Shown one piece after another: positions 41,666-49,859 of a stretch of DNA of 64,000 nucleotides. Source of the stretch: JAPOXR01 sp965219635 (GTDB lineage: Bacteria; Pseudomonadota; Alphaproteobacteria; Rhodobacterales; Rhodobacteraceae); the NCBI GenBank assembly GCA_965219635.1, contig OZ244783.1, forward strand, positions 1,302,001 through 1,366,000, read 5' to 3'. Both the position numbers and the translations under genes were made by a program. How positions within the stretch are numbered: position 1 is the first letter of the stretch; every line of letters begins with the position of its first letter. The notes under the pieces are model-generated. The model saw nothing but the letters and a program-made list of their open reading frames with translations. It was not told where the DNA came from and searched no databases.

Positions 41666-44017
41666 TCATTCCGCCTGCGAATACAGCGGCTTGCCATTCG
41701 CGATCATCCACCATGCAGCCAAAGGCCGCATGTTCAGAACCGCGCGACAGGTTAGCCGACCACGGTCAAAAGCAGCTGGAGTCTGGAAGACCAGATTGCG
41801 CTTGATGTGCAGTTCCCTGTGCAACGCCCGTCTGACTTCGTCTGCCTCTTGATCCATGCCCCATGCCTCCAGTTGAGCCGCAAAGCTGAAGTTGAATCCA
41901 GGCTGGATCTCGGCCGTCTGAAAGCTCGTATCTTCCTGGTGAGGCAGCAATGACATCGCCGAATCAGGGATGCCGGCGAGCGACACAACACCTTCGCCCC
42001 CGCCACCATCCAGAAAGTTGCGCTCGTAGATGGTGCGTAGTGCGCTTCGTGCACTATCATAGGGAACGATGTTACCGAGTCCGAGCCGTCTTGCCAGGAA
42101 TGGCCCGAAGAGTTGCTCGATGAAGCTGGCTTCCGAGAATGGCCCATCCGTGTCCACGCGGAACCACTCTCCATTGAAAAGGCGTTCGTTATATGCGGCG
42201 CTCGCCCGCTCCGCCTGCTGCTTCCAGCCGTTGGCCAATTCAGGCTCGCCAGCCTCCAGCGCCAATTTAGAACCGGCGAGGAGCGCTGCAATCCACAAGC
42301 CACCGCAATAGCTTGACGGGCCGGTCATGGGGATATTGTCAAAGGTCTGGTCGGGAATGCCCTCGTTCTCGATAATGCCGTCCCCATCCCGATCATATTG
42401 CTGCAAATGGTTTATGGCTGCTCGAACCGCCGGGAAACGGTCGCGCCTCCAGTCACTGCCCATATGCCGTCCTTCTCTGAGTATGCACAGGACAAGGTCG
42501 CAATTCAGGTCCTTCCAGAGGGTTCCATCGCGATAGGTGTATGAATTGGGTGTAATGAATGGATCTTCGCCTGGGCCGCCGAGGTCATGGGGACAGGCAT
42601 TCGAGAGGTTGATCGGAAACAGGCTATCGTGCCAGCGGTGATGGCGCTGCCCCGGATCCGAGGGAATGAGAAACTCGGCATAATCGCGCGCAACACTGGC
42701 CGCGAGCTCGGGAAAGAACTGCGCTACCGCTTCGGCGGCGTAAATCCAAAGATCGAGAGTATTATAGAGTGCATAGTCGTGGCATTCGATGATCCCGAAC
42801 CGCTCACGGCCGTCCGGTGCCCCATGCGCAGAAGTGGCGACTGTGAGGCCATCAACCAGAAAGTAGAGTTCATTGATCAGCATGCCGGATTGATGCGGCT
42901 CGCTTCCAACATCTGCCTCTACCTTGCTCTGCCAGTCAATAATCCGGCGTTCCCAGTCTGATGCAGTCCGGATCGCCATTTCCGTAATGCCTTGCGCACT
43001 GCGTCCTCCTCGGCCCCAGAAGTCCGTGTGCATCCGGAACCAGCCCCGTCCCTGCCCGAACGATATGCGGGGCAGATCCCAGACAAGTGTGGCTACAACT
43101 TCTTGGCTTTGACCGGGCTCGACCGAAACCCGAGCAGCCACTGCTCCCGTCGGATGAGGCGGTGGTGTTTCCCTGAAGCCACTCTCGCTCACCCATCCGC
43201 TCCCCAGATCAGGCACATCGCCGCTACTCAGAAACTCATCCCAGAACGCTTTGCCCTTGCCGGTTCCATCGAAACAGACCGTGCGGGAGAAGACTGCCGG
43301 CGCACTGCAAGAAACCGCTATCGCCCATTCCCCGGTTCCCTCTACAGGTTCCTGTGCAGTCCGGCGGCGGTCGAGAATGACCCCAGTGCCTCCCTCGATG
43401 TCCATCGGCCGATTGAAGCATCCTGACGCCACCCGGCCGGGCCTGCCTTCATGAAACTCGGCGAACCAGCCATTCAGATTGGCGAATGTGAAGGCCAGCG
43501 ACACGTCGGCGCACTCTGCCCCCGTATTGGTGAAACGCCACTTGAAGACACCGACTGGCAGGCTCGAACAATGGAGATCGTGCGGAATGACAGGCGAATA
43601 CGACAGGCACTCCACTTCGATGCCTGCCAATGCCGCGTGCCTGTGCCAGGCGAACGGGAACAAGCCACCCCATTCAGGAGGCGAGGCCTCAAACCGAAAA
43701 GACTCAAGCTCGACATCGTCGGGTTTCGGCTGCAATGCAACGGCAGCAGGGTCTTCTCCCTCCTTTTGAACCCGGACGATGAAACCGTTGGCCGCCATGC
43801 TGAATTTGGCGACTCCGCCACCCTTGATCGTCCATCGGCTGAATCTTCCGTCTGACGATCGGGTTATTCCGCCCGTTCCGATACCGCCCAGAGGAACGCC
43901 CGTTGCCGCCAGGGGTTGAAAGAGCCTTTGCATCTTTCCTGATGATGCAGGCAGGTCATGCGCAGGCGGCCGCCTCAACGATGCAGGAGGGATTGAGTGA
44001 GGATCATTGCGTAGCAT
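41666..44017 (-). CDS. GH116 family beta-glucosidase / glucosylceramidase-like enzyme
   Basis: About 783 residues, relative of mammalian GBA2 and archaeal/thermophile GH116 beta-glucosidases. The N-terminal beta-sandwich domain contains VPLGGIGTGGITRSSDGRFSRW. The catalytic (alpha/alpha)6 domain has the nucleophile Glu in RFGIIECHDYALYNTLDLWIY (about residue 411) and the acid/base Asp in IPDQTFDNIPMTGPSSYCGGLW (about residue 560). A Ca-like DRDGDGIIEN loop precedes it. No signal peptide, so cytoplasmic. The ATG at 44015-44017 has GGAG six bases upstream; the frame is open to 44059. The natural substrate could be glucosylceramide or a beta-glucoside. No transporter or regulator is adjacent. 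Confidence 0.9.
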   Translation of the reverse strand: MLRNDPHSIPPASLRRPPAHDLPASSGKMQRLFQPLAATGVPLGGIGTGGITRSSDGRFSRWTIKGGGVAKFSMAANGFIVRVQKEGEDPAAVALQPKPDDVELESFRFEASPPEWGGLFPFAWHRHAALAGIEVECLSYSPVIPHDLHCSSLPVGVFKWRFTNTGAECADVSLAFTFANLNGWFAEFHEGRPGRVASGCFNRPMDIEGGTGVILDRRRTAQEPVEGTGEWAIAVSCSAPAVFSRTVCFDGTGKGKAFWDEFLSSGDVPDLGSGWVSESGFRETPPPHPTGAVAARVSVEPGQSQEVVATLVWDLPRISFGQGRGWFRMHTDFWGRGGRSAQGITEMAIRTASDWERRIIDWQSKVEADVGSEPHQSGMLINELYFLVDGLTVATSAHGAPDGRERFGIIECHDYALYNTLDLWIYAAEAVAQFFPELAASVARDYAEFLIPSDPGQRHHRWHDSLFPINLSNACPHDLGGPGEDPFITPNSYTYRDGTLWKDLNCDLVLCILREGRHMGSDWRRDRFPAVRAAINHLQQYDRDGDGIIENEGIPDQTFDNIPMTGPSSYCGGLWIAALLAGSKLALEAGEPELANGWKQQAERASAAYNERLFNGEWFRVDTDGPFSEASFIEQLFGPFLARRLGLGNIVPYDSARSALRTIYERNFLDGGGGEGVVSLAGIPDSAMSLLPHQEDTSFQTAEIQPGFNFSFAAQLEAWGMDQEADEVRRALHRELHIKRNLVFQTPAAFDRGRLTCRAVLNMRPLAAWWMIANGKPLYSQAE

Positions 44018-44494
44018 GGCGTGCTCCATTGACTCCGCTGTGGGCAGGCAACTCTGCAATCCGGATTAACCGGTTCGGCTGCAAAAACCGTCGATTGCCA
44101 CCCAATACTTGCGCAGGTGTATCACGATCCTCAAGCCGTGCGGGAGAATTGTTATCCATTCTTGCTTGCGGCTTTAGGCTACCTTGAAGAACCGGATTGC
44201 AAACTGATCAACATCCGATCATCGCGGCGCAATGCCATTGCCCCAAGCGGGCAGAACCGGGTGCGGTTTGGCAATCCGGGGATTACAGCTCTGCCACTCA
44301 TTCGGTGACTACTACGATCATTCGACTCGAAGCCGTTGCTCCCTTAAATGAGGAAGTGCTAACGCATCTGCACTTGGGAAACAGAAAGGCAGACAATTGC
44401 CCAGCCGTGTCGGAGAAGAACACAACCAATGCTCCACCATTGGCCCGTTGCTGTTCTGCCCCGCTGCTGCTTCGCCTCGTTCGGGAATTGAATA
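44018..44494. other. Intergenic region between divergent GH116 and ispH genes
   Basis: About 480 bases holding two divergent promoters. I found no gene with a plausible start and codon pattern. A tRNA-like patch on the minus strand near 44270-44300 lacks a T arm and acceptor stem and is not called. Confidence 0.5.
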
Positions 44495-45508
44495 GTGGGA
44501 CCGGATAACAAAAAACCGATCAGGATAGTGGTTGCAAACCCCCGGGGATTTTGTGCCGGCGTTGTCAGGGCAATTGAAATCGTCGAACGCGCACTCGAAC
44601 AGCACGGCCCTCCTGTCTATGTCCGGCACGAAATCGTCCACAACAAGCATGTCGTTGATGACCTTCGCACGAAGGGAGCGCGGTTTGTCGAAGATGTCGA
44701 GGACATTCCTGAAGGTGCCTTGGCAGTATTCAGCGCACACGGAGTGTCGCGGAAGGTCGAACGTGATGCCGGATCCAGGGACCTGCATGTCATCGACGCC
44801 ACCTGCCCATTGGTCACCAAGGTCCACAACGAGGCAAAGAGATACTCACGAAAAGGCTTTGAGATCATTGTCATCGGCCACCATGGACACCCTGAGGTCG
44901 AAGGAACACTTGGGCGGGTAGAAGGCGCTGCAACCGTGATCTCGACCGTTGAAGATGTCCACATGCTGCGGCCGAAGGATCCCTCCAGGCTGGCCTATGT
45001 CACGCAGACCACACTGAGCGTTGATGACACCAGAGAGGTGGTCGAGGCGTTGAAGCGTCGGTTCCCCGGCATTATTGGCCCGAGTGTGGCCGATATCTGC
45101 TACGCGACCCAAAACCGCCAGGACGCCCTCAGGCGCATGGCGACAGCCTGCGACCTCGTACTGGTTATCGGGGCGCGAAACAGTTCCAATTCGAACCGGT
45201 TGCAGGAAATCGGGGCGGCTTGTGGCGCCCGCAGTTACCTGGTGGCTGACGCCCGATCCGTGAAACCGGAGTGGTTCGACGGGGTATCCACTGTTGGAAT
45301 AACCGCCGGCGCATCGGCACCTGAAGAACTTGTCCAGGGGTTGATCAAGCATCTCCAGGAGATCTTTGATGCAAACGTCGAGGAACTTGACGGAGTGACC
45401 GAGAATGTTTCGTTCAGGTTGCCGCGGGAGTTGGACCGGCGAGTTCCTGTCCCGGATTCGGAACCCGGAAACGTGCCAGAATTGACCGGCGGCACTGCTG
45501 GCCCATGA
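44495..45508 (+). CDS. ispH: 4-hydroxy-3-methylbut-2-enyl diphosphate reductase
   Basis: Last step of the MEP isoprenoid pathway, giving IPP and DMAPP at an iron-sulfur cluster. 337 residues. The three cluster cysteines are in NPRGFCAGVVRAIEIVE, VIDATCPLVTKVHNEA and VADICYATQNRQDA. The catalytic HEIVHN, SAHGVS, GHHGHPEV and GARNSSNSNRL motifs are all present. The start is GTG at 44495 with GGGAA upstream. It overlaps a 13-codon mini-frame and stands 23 bases before the DNA methyltransferase gene. ispA, a later step, is nearby on the other strand. Confidence 0.97.
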   Translation: MGPDNKKPIRIVVANPRGFCAGVVRAIEIVERALEQHGPPVYVRHEIVHNKHVVDDLRTKGARFVEDVEDIPEGALAVFSAHGVSRKVERDAGSRDLHVIDATCPLVTKVHNEAKRYSRKGFEIIVIGHHGHPEVEGTLGRVEGAATVISTVEDVHMLRPKDPSRLAYVTQTTLSVDDTREVVEALKRRFPGIIGPSVADICYATQNRQDALRRMATACDLVLVIGARNSSNSNRLQEIGAACGARSYLVADARSVKPEWFDGVSTVGITAGASAPEELVQGLIKHLQEIFDANVEELDGVTENVSFRLPRELDRRVPVPDSEPGNVPELTGGTAGP

Positions 45509-45531
45509 CATGAGAATAGAGCAGCAACTCT

Positions 45532-46740
45532 TTGAATATAAGCCTGTTTGATGATCTCGTTTCCAGTCACTCCTTGTGTGAGCAACTTGAGGCGTTCCAT
45601 GAATTCGGGCCTCGTACCAGTGTCGAACGGCGGAATGGCATTCCCTACTATATCAATGAATTCTGGACTTCCCGGCAACGCCAATGCCACAGCATCCACG
45701 AGATCAGCTACCGGGCCTGCTTCAAGCCGCAACTTCCCGGGTTCTTCATCAAGAGGCTGACCAAGCCCGGAGATGCGGTCTACGATCCCTTCATGGGAAG
45801 AGGCACGACACCGGTTGAGGCTGCGCTCCAACAACGAACACCTGTCGGAAACGACATCAATCCGCTGTGCAGGATGCTGGTGGCACCACGTGTTCGTACG
45901 CCGTCATTTCACAAAGTTCGCGAGAGGCTCCTCTCCATCCCTTGGCCAATGGAGGACGCAGTAGAGCGGGAAGACCTGCTTGTCTTCTATCACCCTCGAA
46001 CACTGTCGAGCATTGAATTCCTGCGGCGACACCTGCTCCAGAGATCTGAATCCGGTGAACTGGATGAGATTGATGCCTGGATCAGAATGGTCACCATCAA
46101 CAGGCTCACCGGCCATTCGAAGGGTTTTCTCTCCGTCTATACGCTCCCGCCCAACCAGGCGGTGTCGGTAAGGGGCCAAGCCCGGATAAACGAACGGCGG
46201 AGCCAACTCCCGGAATTCAGGGACATTGCCGAGATCATTTTGCGGAAGTCCCGCTCCCTGTTGGCGGATGGTGGCGTGCAGGCAAAGGGGAAACTCCTGG
46301 TTGGCCGCTCATGGGATACACCCGGAATCAAGGACAAATCAGTCTCGCTCACGGTTACCTCCCCACCGTTTCTCGATGTCGTGAATTACGAGGCAGACAA
46401 CTGGCTGCGGTGCTGGTTTGCCGGTGTTGATCCAGGCACGGTCGAGACCACGATGCACAGGTCGGTCGATGATTGGCAGAAGTTCGTTCGCAAAACACTC
46501 ATGGAGCTCGGCCGCATTACTGTCCCTGGCGGCCATGTAGCCTTCGAGGTAGGCGAAGTCCGGCACGGAACAGTGAGACTGGAAGAGAACGTGATCGCTG
46601 CTGCTGCGGGCCTGCCGTTCGAGGCAATCGGGGTCATGATCAATCAGCAGCAATTCACAAAAACTGCAAATTGCTGGGGGGTCACGAACAATACACGCGG
46701 CACCAACTCAAACAGGATCGTGCTGCTGCGGAAGGCCTGA
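45532..46740 (+). CDS. Orphan DNA methyltransferase (N4-cytosine/N6-adenine type)
   Basis: 402-residue SAM-dependent DNA aminomethyltransferase. The SAM motif is VYDPFMGRGTTPVEAALQ (residues 84-101), followed by VGNDINPL. The catalytic motif is TVTSPPFLDVVNY (TSPPF at 276-280). SPPF-type motif IV is usual for N4-cytosine enzymes, although some N6-adenine enzymes carry it too. Motif I precedes IV. No restriction endonuclease gene is adjacent, so it is probably a solitary regulator-type methylase or part of a split system. The start is a TTG at 45532 without a clear ribosome site; a 13-codon frame from the ATG at 45510 ends just inside it at 45551. Confidence 0.85.
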   Translation: MNISLFDDLVSSHSLCEQLEAFHEFGPRTSVERRNGIPYYINEFWTSRQRQCHSIHEISYRACFKPQLPGFFIKRLTKPGDAVYDPFMGRGTTPVEAALQQRTPVGNDINPLCRMLVAPRVRTPSFHKVRERLLSIPWPMEDAVEREDLLVFYHPRTLSSIEFLRRHLLQRSESGELDEIDAWIRMVTINRLTGHSKGFLSVYTLPPNQAVSVRGQARINERRSQLPEFRDIAEIILRKSRSLLADGGVQAKGKLLVGRSWDTPGIKDKSVSLTVTSPPFLDVVNYEADNWLRCWFAGVDPGTVETTMHRSVDDWQKFVRKTLMELGRITVPGGHVAFEVGEVRHGTVRLEENVIAAAAGLPFEAIGVMINQQQFTKTANCWGVTNNTRGTNSNRIVLLRKA

Positions 46741-46923
46741 TCCTACAGACCATTCCTATGGGTCGAAGGTCAAACTCGTACGCCAAAATGCCCGCACTGA
46801 AACGCATACCAACAGAGCCACCGAGACTTTCGCAGCCCGAGCTGTCTGGTTCAGGATCAAGAGAGCGCTCGGCAGGCAATACTCGCCGGGCTTGAAGATA
46901 ACGCCTGCGGTGGCATTGGCTGC

Positions 46924-47790
46924 TTATCGATTGCGGTCCACCACAAATCCCGCAATTTGCCGCATTTCTTCAGCGCGCGGACCGTAGCAGGTCAGTTTTT
47001 CGAGCGCGCTGGCATGAGATTTTGCCAACCGTTCCCTTGCGCCATCAATACCGTACAGAGCAACAAATGAAGCCTTGCTGGCCTGTTGATCCTTGCCGGT
47101 GCGCTTGCCCATCACTGCCTCATCGCCGACGGCATCAAGCAGATCATCCACAATCTGAAAGGCCAACCCCAGATCAAACCCGAAATCTTCCAGTTGCCGC
47201 CTTTCCGCTGCCTGTGCCTGGCCGAGTATCGCACCTGCACCCGCGCAGAACGCGAACAGCGCTCCGGTCTTGCCCCTTGCCACGGCCTCTGCCGCATTCG
47301 GTCCTGCCGGCCGTGTCTCATATTCCATATCAAGCATCTGCCCACCAAGCATGCCCCTCGCACCGGCTGCGTCCGCAAGTGAGAGAATCAAGTCGAGCCT
47401 TACTTCACTGGACTCATGGGTTTCCGGACTTGCGAGTATCTCGAAGGCCATAGTCAACAAGCCGTTGCCGGCAAGCAGGGCCGTCGCTTCACCGAATGCA
47501 ATATGGCAAGTGGGCCGTCCGCGGCGCATGTCATCATTGTCCATGGCCGGCAGATCGTCATGGACCAGCGAGTACGCATGCACTGCCTCAACTGCCGCGC
47601 CCACACGCAAACTGCTGGTTCCGGCAACTCCAAACAACTGGCTTGCAGCATGAACAATGAATGGTCTCAGATACTTGCCGCCTCCAAATGAAGCGTACTC
47701 CATGGCTTCCCGTAGCTTGGCCGGAATGCTGCCGGCCAGAGGCAGTGCCTGATGCAGAACCGGTTCAAACGATTCCGCAAAGGAAGCCAA
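46924..47790 (-). CDS. ispA: Geranyl/farnesyl diphosphate synthase
   Basis: Trans-prenyl transferase condensing IPP with DMAPP/GPP. 288 residues from the proposed TTG at 47790. The first Asp-rich motif is HDDLPAMDNDDMRRGRPTCH and the second is FQIVDDLLDAVGDE, with GGGKYLRP near the N-terminus. FPP synthases of this class have two residues before the chain-length motif as here. No ATG fits the family's N-terminus; the frame is open to 48009, and TTG codons at 47847 and 47790 are possible starts, the latter preceded by GGAAGG. The usual neighbours xseB and dxs are not here. Confidence 0.9.
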   Translation of the reverse strand: MASFAESFEPVLHQALPLAGSIPAKLREAMEYASFGGGKYLRPFIVHAASQLFGVAGTSSLRVGAAVEAVHAYSLVHDDLPAMDNDDMRRGRPTCHIAFGEATALLAGNGLLTMAFEILASPETHESSEVRLDLILSLADAAGARGMLGGQMLDMEYETRPAGPNAAEAVARGKTGALFAFCAGAGAILGQAQAAERRQLEDFGFDLGLAFQIVDDLLDAVGDEAVMGKRTGKDQQASKASFVALYGIDGARERLAKSHASALEKLTCYGPRAEEMRQIAGFVVDRNR

Positions 47791-48167
47791 CCTGCCTTCC
47801 AGCTTCGAGCGTCTGCTCCCGTCGTGTCTTTCGGTGCAAGCCAAGTTGACGTTTACCCTTGTTTCCCTGTGCAGCGGCGGCAGCCGATACACTGCATTGC
47901 TACGGCAGGCACTCGACGCACTCATGGTGCCCGCCTGACTCCAATACAAGGGCAATATCGCCCTAACCCGGGCGTTCAGGCAAGCCGGCTGGCTTCTGCC
48001 ATTGCACAACCCTTACGCAATAGCCGGATTGCATCGAACTTCACCGGCAGCATGCCGCAAAAACAGTGCCCACGCGCGCTGCCGGTTAGCGGCAACAGGT
48101 TGGCAGGCTGCAACCGCATCGTTACACAGGGCCAAATTTCAAACGAATGCCCTTAAGGAGCAATATC
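47791..48167. other. Divergent intergenic region between ispA and dctP
   Basis: About 380 bases expected to hold both promoters. The part nearest 48168 carries the AAGGAG ribosome site of dctP. No operator, riboswitch or small gene was recognised. Part of it may belong to ispA if an upstream start is used. Confidence 0.45.
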
Positions 48168-49172
48168 ATGAGAAACACACTCGGGAAGATCGTACTTGTC
48201 GCTGTTGCCGGCGCCCTGTCAACAGAGGCGGCTGCGATCGAATGGAACGTATCACTTTGGGGAAGCCGCCGGGCCTTCACGGAACATGTCGAACGACTGG
48301 CTGAACTGGTCGACGAGAAGACAGGGGGCGATTTCACCCTGAACCTCTCTTATGGCGGACTGTCCAGCAACCGGGAAAACCTCGACGGCATTTCGATCGG
48401 CGCCTTCGAGATGGCGCAGTTCTGTGCCGGGTATCACGGCGACAAGAATCCGACGATCACTGTACTGGAATTGCCATTCCTGGGCGTGAACACGCTAGAT
48501 GAGGAAGTTGCCGTAAGCTACGCAATCTACACACATCCGGCCACAGTTGCCGATCTTGGCCGCTGGAATGCGACGCTGTTGATGCCGTCTCCAATGCCGC
48601 AATACAATATCGTCGGAACTGGAGAGCCCAGGGATTCACTGGAAAGTTTCAGAGGCATGCGTGTCAGGGCAACTGGCGGACTTGGAAAGGCCTTTGAAGC
48701 AGTGGGAGCGGTTCCGACTTCATTGACTGCAACCGAGGTCATGCAGGCCATGGAATCGGATTTGGTCGACACGGTGGCGTTCGCTCCTCACGCCCACCTT
48801 TCGTTCCAGACAATCGATCTGGCGGACTGGTGGACCGAAAACCTGAATCCAGGCAACGTGAATTGCCCGGTGGTTGTAAACACCGACGCCTATGAGGCGC
48901 TCAGCGATGAACACCGTGCCGCGCTTGATGCGTCTGTCGGAGAAGCTGTCGACCACTACCTCGACAATTACGGCCAGTTGCTTGATCGCTGGAACCAGAT
49001 CCTCGAGGAAAAAGAGGTGGTCAGGGTCACCTTTACAGAGGAGGAACTGGCAAAGTTCCGCCAGGTGGCCTCCCCTATCAGGGATGAGTGGATCGCAGCC
49101 ATGACCGAACAAGGGCTTCCAGGTCAGGAACTATACGACCTGATCCAGGCGACTCTCTCAGAAATGAGATGA
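48168..49172 (+). CDS. dctP: TRAP transporter substrate-binding protein (DctP family)
   Basis: Periplasmic binding protein of a tripartite ATP-independent transporter. 334 residues. The signal peptide MRNTLGKIVLVAVAGALSTEAAA is followed by IEWNVSLWGSRRAFTEHVER. The carboxylate-binding arginine lies in SFRGMRVRATGGLGKAFEAVGA, the DctP signature, followed by LTATEVMQAMESDLVDTVAF. AAGGAG precedes the ATG. Organic acid uptake is expected, but the ligand is not predictable. A GC-rich hairpin separates it from dctQ. Confidence 0.93.
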   Translation: MRNTLGKIVLVAVAGALSTEAAAIEWNVSLWGSRRAFTEHVERLAELVDEKTGGDFTLNLSYGGLSSNRENLDGISIGAFEMAQFCAGYHGDKNPTITVLELPFLGVNTLDEEVAVSYAIYTHPATVADLGRWNATLLMPSPMPQYNIVGTGEPRDSLESFRGMRVRATGGLGKAFEAVGAVPTSLTATEVMQAMESDLVDTVAFAPHAHLSFQTIDLADWWTENLNPGNVNCPVVVNTDAYEALSDEHRAALDASVGEAVDHYLDNYGQLLDRWNQILEEKEVVRVTFTEEELAKFRQVASPIRDEWIAAMTEQGLPGQELYDLIQATLSEMR

Positions 49173-49185
49173 ACCTGCCTGGCGC

Positions 49186-49206
49186 CGCCGCCAACCGGTG
49201 GCGGCG
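49186..49206 (+). promoter_or_regulatory. Intercistronic hairpin between dctP and dctQ
   Basis: Eight-base arms CGCCGCCA (49186-49193) and TGGCGGCG (49199-49206) around a five-base loop, 14 bases after the dctP stop. No U-tract follows. Likely a stability or attenuation stem that favours binding-protein synthesis, as at the pstS-pstC junction. Confidence 0.6.
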
Positions 49207-49223
49207 CCGCAAGGTGCACTGAC

Positions 49224-49859
49224 GTGACTGCAGCCCCGGTTGCCTTGGACGATACAAGGCTCTCAAAGACAGATCAGTTTCTTCACCGGGCGGAATCCGT
49301 CCTGAACGTAGCCGGAGGACTGGTCATTCTCCTGCTCGTTCTGGTGGCAGTGATCAATGTCCTCGGGAGGAAACTGTTCAACCTCCCGCTGCCTGGCTTC
49401 ATTGACTGGGTCCAGCAATTCATGGCGATCGTTGCCTTTGTGGGCATTGCCTACTGTCAACGGAACGGCGGCCATGTACGCATGGATGTGGTCATCCGAA
49501 GGTTTCGCGGACGGCTGCTCTGGATGGCTGAATTGTTGTCCGTATTGCTGATATGGCTGGTGACAACGTTTCTGATCTACGGCAGCTGGCACCACTTTCT
49601 GCGGAGCTTCGATTTCGGATCGCCGAACTGGAGCCGTGACAGCTCCATAGACATCGGCATTCCTCTGTGGCCGGCAAAACTGATCATTCCCCTGGCGTTG
49701 GCCGTGTTGTGGGTTCGACTGATCATTCAGATCTGGGCCTACTGGCGCGCCTTCAGATTCAACCTAAAGCAACCCGCGGCCGTTCCTCTGCTGCTGGATA
49801 CGGCACAGCAGGCAGCAAGCGAAGGCAGCGTTGAGCACGCTGGCGATGGCCATGCTTGA
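49224..49859 (+). CDS. dctQ: TRAP transporter small permease (DctQ family)
   Basis: 211-residue inner-membrane protein with four predicted helices: LNVAGGLVILLLVLVAVINVLGR, FIDWVQQFMAIVAFVGIAYC (then the conserved QRNGGHVRMDV), MAELLSVLLIWLVTTFLIY and KLIIPLALAVLWVRLIIQIW. The start is GTG at 49224. The C-terminal end overlaps the dctM start by eight bases. The long acidic/His tail after the last helix is somewhat unusual. Confidence 0.92.
   Translation: MTAAPVALDDTRLSKTDQFLHRAESVLNVAGGLVILLLVLVAVINVLGRKLFNLPLPGFIDWVQQFMAIVAFVGIAYCQRNGGHVRMDVVIRRFRGRLLWMAELLSVLLIWLVTTFLIYGSWHHFLRSFDFGSPNWSRDSSIDIGIPLWPAKLIIPLALAVLWVRLIIQIWAYWRAFRFNLKQPAAVPLLLDTAQQAASEGSVEHAGDGHA

Noticed and set aside
44265..44310. 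tRNA-like patch on the minus strand (D-arm-like GTGGCAGAGC followed by TGTAATCC)
   Set aside because: No acceptor stem or T arm can be formed around it, so it is a chance resemblance or at most a decayed fragment.
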